A stretch of DNA of 64,000 bases from UBA5177 sp002413265 (GTDB lineage: Bacteria > Chloroflexota > UBA5177). Shown one piece after another: positions 15,054 to 24,160 of this stretch. The position numbers and the translations under genes are program-made. The first letter of the stretch is position 1. Every line of letters begins with the position of its first letter. Location of the stretch: NCBI GenBank assembly GCA_036752825.1, contig DAIORV010000002.1, positions 1 through 64,000 on the forward strand, written 5' to 3'. Under the pieces are notes generated by a model. That model was not told where the DNA came from. It saw only the letters and a list, made by a program, of their open reading frames with translations, and did not search any database.

Positions 15054-15836
15054 TTGAACGTTGTCGTTTGCATGAAGCAGGTGCCGGACACCACGGCAAA
15101 AAAGGAGCTGAGTCCGGACTTCACGCTCAATAGAGAGGCCCTCGAAAAGGTAGTCAACCCCTTCGACGAGTACGCGATAGAAGAGGCGCTTCGGATCAAG
15201 GAGAGGTCTGGAGGCGCGGTGACCATTCTCACGATGGGGCCGGAATCGGCGGAGGAAAGCGTTCGCAAGGCGCTCGCCATGGGCGCCGATAGCGCCGTCT
15301 TGGTTTGCGATTCGGCTCTCCATGGAACCGACTGGTTCGGAACGTGCGTCGTTTTGGCAAAGGCGCTAGAGTCGATCGAATATGATCTGATTCTCACCGG
15401 CATGGAGAGCACCGATGCTCGCATGGGTCTGGTGCCGGCCGGCCTTGCCGAGATGCTCGATCTGCCCCTGGTCACATTGGTTTCAAAACTGGAGCCGCAC
15501 GACGGTACGGTACGAGCCAATCGCCAGGTCAGCGGTGGTTATCAGGAAGTCGAAACGTCACTGCCGGCCGTGGTCAGTGTCGTGAAAGGGGCAAACGAGC
15601 CCCGCTATCCCTCGCTGAAGGGCATCATGGCAGCCAAACGCAAGACGATCGAAAAGCGCGGTTTGAGCGACCTCGGGATTCCCACTGCCCAGGTCGGGCT
15701 CCAGGGCGCCAAGACGCAGGTGACCGCAGTGACTCCACGGCCGGAGAAAACGGCGGGACAAGTGGTCAAACCGGAGTCTCCGGAGGAAGCCGCCAGAGTT
15801 GTTGCGGACTTCCTCCAAGAGCGGAAATTTATCTAA
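15054..15836 (+). CDS. etfB: Electron transfer flavoprotein, beta subunit (FixA family)
   Basis: With EtfA it forms the soluble heterodimer that takes electrons from acyl-CoA dehydrogenases. The protein has 260 residues, usual for the family, beginning MNVVVCMKQVPDTTAKKEL. The central nucleotide-site segment reads GMESTDARMGLVPAG, close to the actinobacterial type (GMASTDG.MGVVPA from memory) and unlike the DGDTAQVGPQ motif of electron-bifurcating ETFs. A bifurcating role is therefore unlikely. TTG 15054 is chosen because AGGAGGGA precedes it and homologues begin there. It is the first gene of a long catabolic operon. Confidence 0.92.
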   Translation: MNVVVCMKQVPDTTAKKELSPDFTLNREALEKVVNPFDEYAIEEALRIKERSGGAVTILTMGPESAEESVRKALAMGADSAVLVCDSALHGTDWFGTCVVLAKALESIEYDLILTGMESTDARMGLVPAGLAEMLDLPLVTLVSKLEPHDGTVRANRQVSGGYQEVETSLPAVVSVVKGANEPRYPSLKGIMAAKRKTIEKRGLSDLGIPTAQVGLQGAKTQVTAVTPRPEKTAGQVVKPESPEEAARVVADFLQERKFI

Positions 15837-15862
15837 TCGGCTGATCCGGGAGAGAGACGAAC

Positions 15863-16840
15863 GTGGCAGAGAACGTCCTTATCTATGTGGAGCACGAGGG
15901 GGGCCGGCCCAAACGCGCGGCTCTTGAGGCCGCGACCAAAGCTGCCCAGCTAGCCGATGGCGGAAAGGTCCATGCGGTCGCGCTCGGCAAGTCGGCTGCG
16001 GCGACTGCAGAGAGCCTGTGTCGTCACGGCGTCGACCTCGTCCACGTCTCCGAGGACGCCGTTTTCGACGACTATCTGGTTGACCCCCACGTCGAGGTCT
16101 TGAAGCAAATTCTCGACGGCGAAAGCGTGTCCGCCGTAGTGCTCGCGGATACCGGCGACAGCAAAGACGTAGCCGCCAGGCTGGCTGCGAGGCTGGGAGG
16201 AGGGCTGGTTTCAGCCGTGGTCGACCTCGCGCCACACGACGGCCATCTCGACGCGAACGAGACGATCTTCGGGGGATCCTTCACGACGGTCGTCGAAACC
16301 AAGAACGCTTCGATCTCGGTCTACCTAGTGCGGCCGAACGCCTTCACTCCGGAGGAGAACCCGAAGCAAACAAACGTGACTCGCATAGAGTTTTCGCCGT
16401 CCGACAAGGCGACACGCGTCCGCCGGGGCAAGCGCGTCGAAGAGGAAGGAGCCTCCATGCCTCTCGAGGAGGCCGGCATCATCGTGTCGGGGGGCCGCGG
16501 TCTGGGTGGTCCCGAGCCGTTCCAGCTCCTGGCCGAGCTTGCAGCTGAACTGGGCGGCGTGGTTGGCGCGTCGCGCGCTGCCGTTGACGCCGGCTGGATC
16601 CCGTACGCTCACCAGGTCGGACAAACCGGCCGCACGGTAAAACCTCAGTTGTATCTGGCGATCGGCATCTCGGGCGCGGTCCAGCACCGAGTAGGCATGC
16701 AGACAGCCGACACGATCATCGCCATCAATCGCTCTGAAGATGCTCCGATATTCCAACTAGCCGACCTGTCGGTGGTGGGAGATCTCTTCAAGGTGGTTCC
16801 GGCGCTTACCGAGGAGCTGCGTCGCCGGAAAGGCAGTTGA
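15863..16840 (+). CDS. etfA: Electron transfer flavoprotein, alpha subunit (FixB family)
   Basis: The 325-residue alpha subunit carries the FAD of the ETF dimer. The N-terminal domain begins ENVLIYVEHEGGRPKRAALE. The C-terminal FAD domain has the family signature from VSGGRGLGG (about 209) through GASRAAVDAGW, GQTGRTVKPQLYLAIGISGA and GMQTADTIIAIN to DAPIFQLADLSVVGD. GTG start at 15863 with ribosome binding site GGGAGAGA. Four nucleotides separate it from the acyl-CoA dehydrogenase downstream, its likely electron donor. Confidence 0.95.
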   Translation: MAENVLIYVEHEGGRPKRAALEAATKAAQLADGGKVHAVALGKSAAATAESLCRHGVDLVHVSEDAVFDDYLVDPHVEVLKQILDGESVSAVVLADTGDSKDVAARLAARLGGGLVSAVVDLAPHDGHLDANETIFGGSFTTVVETKNASISVYLVRPNAFTPEENPKQTNVTRIEFSPSDKATRVRRGKRVEEEGASMPLEEAGIIVSGGRGLGGPEPFQLLAELAAELGGVVGASRAAVDAGWIPYAHQVGQTGRTVKPQLYLAIGISGAVQHRVGMQTADTIIAINRSEDAPIFQLADLSVVGDLFKVVPALTEELRRRKGS

Positions 16841-16843
16841 GAG

Positions 16844-17992
16844 GTGGATTTCAGTCTCTCTGAAGAGCAGCTGATGATCCGCGATCTCGCACGGGACTTC
16901 GCTCGAAACGAGATCGCGCCGAAGGCTGAGCACTTCGATAAGGCCAGGCAGTTTCCGTATGAAATCGTCGCGAAGATGGCGGAGCTGGGCTTTCTCGGCC
17001 TGCCCGTGCCGGAGGATCTAGGCGGGACCGGCGCCGACACGCTGACCTACGCACTTGCCGTGGAGGAGATATCCCGAGGAGACGCGTCGGTCGGCATCAC
17101 CATGGCGGCACACACCTCCCTCGGTACCATGCCCTTTGTCCTGTTCGGTACGGACGAACAAAAACGAGAGTATGTGCCCCGACTGGCTTCAGGTAAGCAG
17201 CTCTGGTCGTTCGGCCTTACCGAGCCCAATGCCGGCTCCGACGCCGGGAACACTCAAACCCGAGCTGAGCTACGGGACGGGTCGTGGACGATCAACGGCG
17301 TGAAGTCTTTCATCACGAATTCAGGCACGACGCTCAGCGGCGGTGTAACCATCACTGCCGTCACGGGCAGGCGAGACGACGGCAAGAAAGAGATATCCAA
17401 TATCGTCGTGCCAACCGGTACCGGCGGGTACCAGGTCGCGAAAGACTACGACAAGATGGGGTGGAGGGCGTCGGATACCCACGAGCTGTCGTTCCAGGAT
17501 GCGCACGTTCCCGAGGAGAACCTGCTGGGGGTTCGTGGCGAAGGGTTTCAGCAATTCCTTACCATCCTGGACAGTGGGCGCATCTCGGTAGCAGCTCTGA
17601 GCGTCGGCCTGGCCCAGGCCTGCTACGACGCCTCGTTTCGGTACGCTCGGGAACGGCAGCAGTTCGGCAAGTCCATCTCGAAGTTCCAGGCAGTTCAATT
17701 TCGCCTGGCAGACATGGCTACCGAAATCGAGCTGGCGAGGCTGATGACATACAAAGCTGCGTGGCAGAAAGACCAGGGCCACGACTTCCGCATGGCTGCC
17801 GGGATGGCAAAGCTCTATTCGACCGAAGTTGCCACGCGGGCCGCTAATCACGCTGTCCAGATCCATGGTGGATACGGGATCATGGAAGAGTTCCCGGTCG
17901 CCCGGTACTGGCGAGATGTAAAGATCGGTGAGATCGGGGAAGGGACCAGCGAAATCCAGCGCACCGTGATAGCCAGGTTGCTGGGCGCATAG
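16844..17992 (+). CDS. Acyl-CoA dehydrogenase (first of three)
   Basis: A 382-residue FAD enzyme that forms the alpha-beta double bond in acyl-CoA and passes electrons to ETF. Family marks: N-terminal MDFSLSEEQLMIRDLARDF; FAD/substrate segment FGLTEPNAGSDAGNT (about 124-138); KSFITNSG; YARERQQFGKSISKFQ (about 266-281); IHGGYGIMEEFPVARYWRD. Near the C terminus GEGTSEIQR places Glu where short- and medium-chain dehydrogenases have the catalytic base. GTG start 16844. The two homologues at 19197 and 20336 probably differ in chain length or branching; substrate cannot be read from sequence alone. Confidence 0.93.
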   Translation: MDFSLSEEQLMIRDLARDFARNEIAPKAEHFDKARQFPYEIVAKMAELGFLGLPVPEDLGGTGADTLTYALAVEEISRGDASVGITMAAHTSLGTMPFVLFGTDEQKREYVPRLASGKQLWSFGLTEPNAGSDAGNTQTRAELRDGSWTINGVKSFITNSGTTLSGGVTITAVTGRRDDGKKEISNIVVPTGTGGYQVAKDYDKMGWRASDTHELSFQDAHVPEENLLGVRGEGFQQFLTILDSGRISVAALSVGLAQACYDASFRYARERQQFGKSISKFQAVQFRLADMATEIELARLMTYKAAWQKDQGHDFRMAAGMAKLYSTEVATRAANHAVQIHGGYGIMEEFPVARYWRDVKIGEIGEGTSEIQRTVIARLLGA

Positions 17993-18007
17993 GAGAGGGG
18001 CCGACAG

Positions 18008-19189
18008 ATGGACGAGGTGGTGCTGGCGGGCGTGGCGCGCACGCCATTCGGAAGGCTGGGCGGCTCTCTAAGCGCTCTGTCCGCGATCGATCTGGGCTCA
18101 GTTGTGATCCGAGCATCCCTGGAACGTGCCGGCGTTCCCTTCGATCAGGTCGACGGAGTCATCTTGGGAACCGTGATCACCGCGGGCCTGGGACAGATTC
18201 CCGCACGGCAGGCGGCGCTGAAAGCCGGGCTCTCGAAAGAGGTGTCAGCACTGACCGTGAACAAGGTGTGCGCCTCGAGTCTCAAGGCCATAAACCTGGC
18301 GGCGCAAGCGATCAAAGCGGGAGATGCGCAAGTGGTGGTGGCAGGCGGCATGGAAAGCATGAGCGGCGCCCCCTATCTGGTCGATGGGGCTCGCTTCGGC
18401 CTGAAAATGGGCGATGCCACGTTCGTGGATTCCATAATGCGTGATGGCCTCAACTGCCCGGTCGGGTGTGTTCCCATGCACGAGTACGGGAGCGATGTCG
18501 CAGCGGAGTTCGAGATAAGCAGAGAGGACCAGGATCGGTGGGCTCTATCGAGCCAACAGAAGTGGGCGCAGGCGCTCGAGTCCGGCAAATTTGACGAGGA
18601 GGTCGTCCCCGTCGAGGTGCCGGGTAGAAATGGTGACCTTCAGTTAGTAAGCGTGGACGAAGCTCCTCGACCAGACACCACGCTCGAGGCTCTGGCTCGC
18701 CTGCGTCCGCTGAAATCGGGGGGAAGTGTCACGGCCGGAAATGCTCCGAGTGTCAACGACGGTGCCTCGGCCCTGGTCGTGTTATCGCGATCGAAAGCCG
18801 AGGAGCTGGGGGTGCGACCCCTGGCGATCCACCTGGCGCAGGGAGAGGCTAACGACGAGAATCGCTACCTCCACACTGTCCCTGCCGACGCGATCTGCAA
18901 TGGTTTGAAGAAAGCGAATCTGCGGCTGCCGGATGTCGGCCTCTTTGAAATCAACGAGGCGTTCGCCGCAGTCACTCTGAAAAGCACACAAATGCTGGGC
19001 ATCGACCCTGAGATTGTCAATGTCGACGGCGGAGCCGTAGCCATGGGGCATCCGATAGGCGCCTCTGGTGCCCGGATTTTGGGCCATCTTGTTTTGGAGA
19101 TGCAGCGTCGCGGGGTGGAGTACGGGGCGGCGGGAATCTGTAGCGGAATGGCCCAAGGCGAAGCAGCCATCGTCCGCCTCGCGCGGTAG
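18008..19189 (+). CDS. Acetyl-CoA acetyltransferase (thiolase)
   Basis: Cleaves acetoacetyl-CoA (or another 3-ketoacyl-CoA) with CoA, or runs in reverse. The 393-residue protein has the nucleophile Cys88 (NKVCASSLKAI), His348 (MGHPIGASGARI) and the C-terminal base Cys378, positions that match biosynthetic-type thiolases of this length. The last motif reads CSGMAQG instead of the usual CxGGGQG. The gene lies between two acyl-CoA dehydrogenase genes, 15 nt after the first and 7 nt before the second, indicating an operon and a beta-oxidation role. Confidence 0.93.
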   Translation: MDEVVLAGVARTPFGRLGGSLSALSAIDLGSVVIRASLERAGVPFDQVDGVILGTVITAGLGQIPARQAALKAGLSKEVSALTVNKVCASSLKAINLAAQAIKAGDAQVVVAGGMESMSGAPYLVDGARFGLKMGDATFVDSIMRDGLNCPVGCVPMHEYGSDVAAEFEISREDQDRWALSSQQKWAQALESGKFDEEVVPVEVPGRNGDLQLVSVDEAPRPDTTLEALARLRPLKSGGSVTAGNAPSVNDGASALVVLSRSKAEELGVRPLAIHLAQGEANDENRYLHTVPADAICNGLKKANLRLPDVGLFEINEAFAAVTLKSTQMLGIDPEIVNVDGGAVAMGHPIGASGARILGHLVLEMQRRGVEYGAAGICSGMAQGEAAIVRLAR

Positions 19190-19196
19190 TGGCAGG

Positions 19197-20339
19197 ATGG
19201 ACTTCTCACTGAGCGGAGACGAGGAGGACATTCTCGACCTGGTTCGAGAATTCGCCACGAACGAGGTGCTTCCTCGAGCGGCTCAGATAGACGAGAAGGC
19301 CGAGTTTCCGGCGGATCTGGTCTCCAAGATGGGAGAGCTGGGCCTGATGGGGGTGCCGTTTCCCGAGGAGTACGGAGGCGCCGGCCAGAGCTATGTGGTC
19401 TTCGCGCGAATCGTCGAGGAGCTGTGCCGCGCCTGCGCCAGCACCGGCCTGATCATGGACGTCAATATCTCACTGTGCGGAGAACCGATCATGGTGTTCG
19501 GTTCTGAGGCACAAAAGCAGAAGTATCTCGTGCCGCTGGCGACCGGCGAGAAGCTTGGCGCTTTGGCGATGACGGAGCCCGAGGCGGGCTCCGATGCCGC
19601 TTCGATCAAGACCTCCGCGGATCGCAGGAACGATCATTACCTGCTCAACGGGCGTAAGATCTTCATCACCAACGGAGAGGTGGCGGATACCTACGTGGTG
19701 ACCGCCGTCACGGACAGAGACAAGGGAACCAGTGGCATCACCGACTTCATAGTCGAGAAGGAGATGCCCGGCGTCTCTTTCGCCACCCACTACGACAAGA
19801 TGGGAATCCGAGGCGCGCCAACCACCGACGTGGTGCTCGAGAATGTGGAAGTTCCGGTTGACAACGTTCTTGGTGGCGAAGGTAACGGCTTCAAGGTCAC
19901 GATGGACACGCTCGACGCCGGCAGGATTGGTATCGCGGCTCAGGCGGTAGGCATAGCGCGTGCGGCCCTGGAGGACGCGACAGACTACGCCAGGACGCGC
20001 CGGCAATTTGGTGCGACCATCAGCACTTTTCAGGGTTTACAGTTCATGCTGGCCGATATGGCGACCCAGGTTCATGCATCCCGGGCACTGATGCTGCGGG
20101 CAGCGTACCTGCGCGATCAGGAGATCGCTTGCGCTCGCGAGTCCTCGATGGCCAAGCTATTTGCCGGGGACACGGCGATGCAGGTGACGACCGATGCAGT
20201 CCAGATTTTCGGTGGTTACGGCTACATGCAGGAGTATCCGGTCGAGCGCCACATGCGGGATGCCAAGATCACGCAGATCTATGAGGGAACTCAGCAGATC
20301 CAACGTGTGGTCATCGCTCGGCAGGTGATCGGGCGATGA
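19197..20339 (+). CDS. Acyl-CoA dehydrogenase (second of three)
   Basis: A 380-residue paralogue of the dehydrogenase at 16844. It begins MDFSLSGDEEDILDLVREFA and has AMTEPEAGSDAASIK, KIFITNGE, YARTRRQFGATISTFQGLQF, IFGGYGYMQEYPVERHMRD and QIYEGTQQIQR, the last carrying the expected catalytic Glu. ATG 19197 was chosen, 7 nt after the thiolase stop; the open frame extends upstream into the thiolase, but homologues start here. Its stop overlaps the next gene's ATG (ATGA). Confidence 0.93.
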   Translation: MDFSLSGDEEDILDLVREFATNEVLPRAAQIDEKAEFPADLVSKMGELGLMGVPFPEEYGGAGQSYVVFARIVEELCRACASTGLIMDVNISLCGEPIMVFGSEAQKQKYLVPLATGEKLGALAMTEPEAGSDAASIKTSADRRNDHYLLNGRKIFITNGEVADTYVVTAVTDRDKGTSGITDFIVEKEMPGVSFATHYDKMGIRGAPTTDVVLENVEVPVDNVLGGEGNGFKVTMDTLDAGRIGIAAQAVGIARAALEDATDYARTRRQFGATISTFQGLQFMLADMATQVHASRALMLRAAYLRDQEIACARESSMAKLFAGDTAMQVTTDAVQIFGGYGYMQEYPVERHMRDAKITQIYEGTQQIQRVVIARQVIGR

Positions 20340-21481
20340 AATTCGAGCTTAGCGAAGATCAGCTCATGATTCGAGATGCGGTGCGCGAGTTCGCGCGTGA
20401 AGTGGTCGAGCCACGGGCCGAGGAGATCGATCGTGAGAACCGCTTCCCCACGGAGCTCGTGCAGCGGGCGGCCGAGCTTGATCTCTGCGGCATCGTCGTG
20501 CCTGAGCGGTATGGCGGGCCCGGCCTAGATCACATCGCCTTCGCAATCTTCGTGGAGGAGATAGCTGCGGTTTCCGGTACCCTCGCGGTCATTCTGGACG
20601 TGCATACATCGGTCGGGACGGAGCCGATCATTCAGTTTGGAAGTGAGGAGCAGAAAGAGCGGTATCTGCCGGAGCTGGCCAGCGGCCGCATTCTTGGCGC
20701 TTTTGCCCTCACAGAGCCGGAATCGGGTTCAGATGCGGCAAGTCTTGGCGCAACCGGCGTCCGCGACGGCGCAGACTTCGTGCTCAACGGGACCAAGACG
20801 TTCATAACCAACGTCGGCCATGCCGGCCTGTACATCGTCATGGCCCGCACCGAAGACCAGCCTGGAGCTCGTGGCATTTCAGCCTTTTTGGTGGATGCAG
20901 ACACCAGTGGAGTTCGTTTCGGGGAACCGATGCACAAGATGGGACTTCGCGGCTCGGCCACGGGTGAGCTCATTCTGGAAGATGTTCGGGTGCCCGCCGG
21001 CAACATGTTAGGGAGACCCGGCGAGGGTTTCGCGATCGCCATGAAGGCGCTTGACAGTGGGCGCATTGGGATCAGCGCTCAGGCAATTGGTCTGGCTCGC
21101 GGCGCTCTGGACTACGCCGTCAACTACGCGAAGGGCCGCGAGCAGTTCGGCCAGGCGATTGTCCGCTTCGAGGGCATCCAGTTCATGATTGCCGACATGG
21201 CAACCGCTCTCGATGCGGCCAGACTGATGACCTGGCAAGCCGCAGACGCCTGCGATCGTGGCCTTCAGTTCTCGCAGCTCGCATCCATGGCAAAGCTCTT
21301 TGCTACGGACACGGCGATGAAGGTCACAATCGACTCTGTTCAAATATTGGGTGGGTACGGATATATCAAGGAGTTCCCCGTGGAGAGAATGATGCGGGAT
21401 GCCAAGGCGACACAAATATATGAGGGCACGAACCAGATTCAGCGCATCGTGATCGCTCGGGAGCTCCTCAAGGTTGACTGA
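20336..21481 (+). CDS. Acyl-CoA dehydrogenase (third of three)
   Basis: A 381-residue acyl-CoA dehydrogenase, beginning MKFELSEDQLMIRDAVREFA. Typical segments: ALTEPESGSDAASLG, KTFITNVG, YAKGREQFGQAIVRFEGIQF, ILGGYGYIKEFPVERMMRD and QIYEGTNQIQR with the probable catalytic Glu. It overlaps the preceding gene by 4 nt, so translation is coupled. It is followed by the MeaB-type GTPase after about 40 nt, which joins the dehydrogenase part of the operon to the B12-dependent mutase part. Confidence 0.93.
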   Translation: MKFELSEDQLMIRDAVREFAREVVEPRAEEIDRENRFPTELVQRAAELDLCGIVVPERYGGPGLDHIAFAIFVEEIAAVSGTLAVILDVHTSVGTEPIIQFGSEEQKERYLPELASGRILGAFALTEPESGSDAASLGATGVRDGADFVLNGTKTFITNVGHAGLYIVMARTEDQPGARGISAFLVDADTSGVRFGEPMHKMGLRGSATGELILEDVRVPAGNMLGRPGEGFAIAMKALDSGRIGISAQAIGLARGALDYAVNYAKGREQFGQAIVRFEGIQFMIADMATALDAARLMTWQAADACDRGLQFSQLASMAKLFATDTAMKVTIDSVQILGGYGYIKEFPVERMMRDAKATQIYEGTNQIQRIVIARELLKVD

Positions 21482-21522
21482 GCCCCCGAGTCGCGCACCG
21501 AGGCCGGCAACGCCGCACACGC

Positions 21523-22479
21523 ATGGCGTCTGAGCCGAGCCTACTGGTCGCGAGTGCGCTGTCCGGCAATCGACGGGCCGCGGGGCGACTGATCTCAATG
21601 ATCGAAGATGATGCCCCTCAAGTGGAGCAGATCATGAGAGCCGTCTATCCGCATACCGGCAACGCGTACCTCATTGGATTTACGGGACCGCCTGGAGCCG
21701 GCAAGAGCACGCTGGTGGACGAGCTCGTGCGCGTAGTACGCACGTCTGACCAGTCGGTCGGCATTATTGCTGTTGATCCAAACAGTCCGTTCACGGGCGG
21801 GGCGATCCTCGGAGATCGAATACGCATGATGCGCCACGCCACGGACCCCCAGGTGTTCATTCGCAGCATGGGAGCGCGAGGCCACCTAGGAGGCCTTGCG
21901 GTGGCCGCACAGAACGCGAGCTTCTTGTTCGACGCAATGGGAATGAGCCTGGTTCTGGTGGAGACCGTAGGCGTCGGTCAGTCCGAGCTCGAAATCGCAG
22001 AGATGGCGGACACGACGGTCGTGGTGATGCCGCCTGGTTTCGGTGACGGCGTGCAGGCTATTAAGGCCGGCATCATGGAGATTGCGGACATCTTCGTGGT
22101 CAATAAGGCCGACGACCCCATGGCATCGAAGGCCGTCTCCGATATTCGCGACGTGCTTCGCATGGATCTCGAGCATCGAGAGTGGACGCAGCCGATCGTT
22201 AGGACCATTGCGACGTCCGCCGAGGGACTCGAGGACTTGTGGATGCGAATCCAACAGCATCGGGGCTACCTCGAGCAGAGTGGCGAGCTTCGAAGAAGGC
22301 GCAGAGCAAGAATCGAGCGAGAGATCATGCGCATTGCCGAGCGGAAGCTTCTGGAGAGGGTGCTGCAGCCGCGTACCGAGAGCCAGGAGTTCGAGACTAT
22401 GCTTGACCTGGCACTGGAGCATCGCATGGACCCATACGCAGTTGCGGACCACATTGTGTCGTTTCGGGACGGCCGGTAG
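21523..22479 (+). CDS. meaB: MeaB/ArgK-type GTPase chaperone of an acyl-CoA mutase
   Basis: G3E-family GTPases of this type load adenosylcobalamin into acyl-CoA mutases and protect or rescue the enzyme. The 318-residue protein has Walker A GPPGAGKST at 55-63, the Mg/switch region IAVDPNSPFTGGAILGDRIRM (beginning about 85), a Walker B-like VETVGVGQSE and the guanine-specificity NKAD. The C-terminal arm is helical. It lies 9 nt before the mutase large subunit, the classical gene neighbour. Start ATG 21523 lacks a strong ribosome binding site, so a nearby alternative start is possible. Confidence 0.93.
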   Translation: MASEPSLLVASALSGNRRAAGRLISMIEDDAPQVEQIMRAVYPHTGNAYLIGFTGPPGAGKSTLVDELVRVVRTSDQSVGIIAVDPNSPFTGGAILGDRIRMMRHATDPQVFIRSMGARGHLGGLAVAAQNASFLFDAMGMSLVLVETVGVGQSELEIAEMADTTVVVMPPGFGDGVQAIKAGIMEIADIFVVNKADDPMASKAVSDIRDVLRMDLEHREWTQPIVRTIATSAEGLEDLWMRIQQHRGYLEQSGELRRRRRARIEREIMRIAERKLLERVLQPRTESQEFETMLDLALEHRMDPYAVADHIVSFRDGR

Positions 22480-22488
22480 GGGGAGCGA

Positions 22489-24141
22489 ATGGACAAGGAC
22501 GGAGCTCTGACACCGGACTTCGAGGAGCGGAGGGACAATCCTGCCGGCCGCGAGAGAGACTTTTCTTTCACCACTCTGTCCGATCAACCGATAAAACCGC
22601 TATACACCCTTGGCGACCGCGAGGACGCAGACTTCGCCCTCGACATCGGCTTCCCCGGCGAATACCCGTATACGCGTGGCATCTACCACAACATGTACCG
22701 CGGCCGGCTCTGGACGATGAGGCAATTCGCCGGCTTTGGCGCCGCCTCCGACACCAATCGGCGCTTTCACTACCTTCTGGAGCACGGAGTGACGGGGCTC
22801 TCCGTTGCCTTCGACAACCCGACGCTCATGGGTATGGACTCCGACGATCCCCGGTCATTTGGAGAAGTTGGCCGCACCGGGGTGGCGATCGATTCACTGG
22901 CGGACATGGAGACCCTCTTCGACGGCATTCCGCTGGACCAGGTCAGCACGTCGATGACCATCAACGCGCCGGCGGCGGTGCTGCTGGCGATGTATGTGGC
23001 GGTGGGCGAGAAGCAGGGCGTGGCCGCAAGCAAGCTGACCGGCACTCTGCAGAACGACATTCTCAAGGAATACATTGCCCAGAAGGAGTGGATCTACCCT
23101 CCAGCCGCCGGCGTAAAGCTAATAGTCGACACCATAGAGTTCACCTCCCGCGAGATCCCCAAGTACAACCCGGTGAGCATCTCCGGCTACCACATTCGAG
23201 AAGCGGGTTCGACGGCCGTCCAAGAGCTGGCGTTCACGATCGCAGATGGCATGACGTACGTCGAAAGCTGCGTCAATCGCGGGCTTGCCGTCGATTCGTT
23301 TGCCCCGCGCCTGTCGTTCTTCTGGAATTCCCACATCGACTTCTTCGAGGAAGTTGCGAAGTTCCGAGCGGCGCGCAGGATCTGGTCTCGGCTGATGCGG
23401 GAGAAGTACGGAGCCAAGGACCCGAAGTCCTGGCTCATGCGATTTCACACGCAGACGGCTGGAGTCTCACTCACGGCTCAGCAGCCGGAAAACAACATTG
23501 TCCGAACAGCGCTTGAGGCGTTGGCAGCGGTTCTGGGCGGTACTCAGTCTCTTCACACCAATTCCATGGACGAGGTCCTGGCACTTCCCACCGAGAAGGC
23601 CGTGGAAATCGCGCTGCGAACGCAGCAGATCATTGCATTCGAAACGGGAGTGGTGAACACCGTCGATCCGCTGGGTGGCTCGTACTTCGTCGAAGCTCTC
23701 ACCGATGAGATGGAGTCCGGAGCGCTTGAGTACTTCGCCCGTATCGAAGAGCTCGGAGGGGTGCTTCCGGGGATCGAGCAGGGCTTTTTCCAGCGAGAGA
23801 TAGGAGAGGCCGCATTCAGATATCAGCAACAGCTGGAACGCAAGGAGAAGGCGATGGTGGGGGTCAACGAGTTCGTGGACTCAGCTCCGATCGACATACC
23901 GATCCTTCGCATCGATCCGGATGTCGAGCGGTCACAGAGGGCCCGCCTGGCAGAAGTGAAGACGAGTCGAAACCATCCTCAGGTCGCCGGAGCTCTCGAC
24001 CACCTGTCGGCGGCCACCCGGCGGGAGGAAAATGTCATGCCCTACATTCTCGACGCGGTTCGAGGGTACGCGACAGTGCAGGAAATCTCCGATGCTATGA
24101 AGGTGACACTCGGAAGCTATCGTGAGCCCGCCTTCGTTTAG
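22489..24141 (+). CDS. icmA: B12-dependent acyl-CoA mutase large subunit, isobutyryl-CoA mutase type
   Basis: A 550-residue catalytic subunit lacking its own B12-binding domain, which the next gene provides. It is in the methylmalonyl-CoA mutase family (FPGEYPYTRGIY, SVAFDNPTLMG, SGYHIREAG with the conserved His, FHTQTAGVSLTAQQP, TQSLHTNSMDE). Two residues fix substrate choice: methylmalonyl-CoA mutase has Tyr89 and Arg207, the latter holding the substrate carboxylate. Here these are Phe80 (RQFAGFG, codon 22726-22728) and Gln198 (YIAQKEW, codon 23080-23082), the pair and numbering I recall for Streptomyces IcmA. 2-hydroxyisobutyryl-CoA mutase has Ile/Gln instead. Isobutyryl/n-butyryl-CoA interconversion is thus the best prediction. 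Confidence 0.85.
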   Translation: MDKDGALTPDFEERRDNPAGRERDFSFTTLSDQPIKPLYTLGDREDADFALDIGFPGEYPYTRGIYHNMYRGRLWTMRQFAGFGAASDTNRRFHYLLEHGVTGLSVAFDNPTLMGMDSDDPRSFGEVGRTGVAIDSLADMETLFDGIPLDQVSTSMTINAPAAVLLAMYVAVGEKQGVAASKLTGTLQNDILKEYIAQKEWIYPPAAGVKLIVDTIEFTSREIPKYNPVSISGYHIREAGSTAVQELAFTIADGMTYVESCVNRGLAVDSFAPRLSFFWNSHIDFFEEVAKFRAARRIWSRLMREKYGAKDPKSWLMRFHTQTAGVSLTAQQPENNIVRTALEALAAVLGGTQSLHTNSMDEVLALPTEKAVEIALRTQQIIAFETGVVNTVDPLGGSYFVEALTDEMESGALEYFARIEELGGVLPGIEQGFFQREIGEAAFRYQQQLERKEKAMVGVNEFVDSAPIDIPILRIDPDVERSQRARLAEVKTSRNHPQVAGALDHLSAATRREENVMPYILDAVRGYATVQEISDAMKVTLGSYREPAFV

Positions 24142-24160
24142 CGAGCGGGGAGGAGCAGCA

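Noticed and set aside
16844..21481. Three acyl-CoA dehydrogenase genes as a recent tandem duplication
   Set aside because: Only the family motifs match closely; the rest of the proteins differ throughout, which points to old paralogues.
22489..24141. Calling the mutase large subunit methylmalonyl-CoA mutase
   Set aside because: Phe80 and Gln198 replace the Tyr and Arg that methylmalonyl-CoA mutase uses; the isobutyryl-CoA type fits better.
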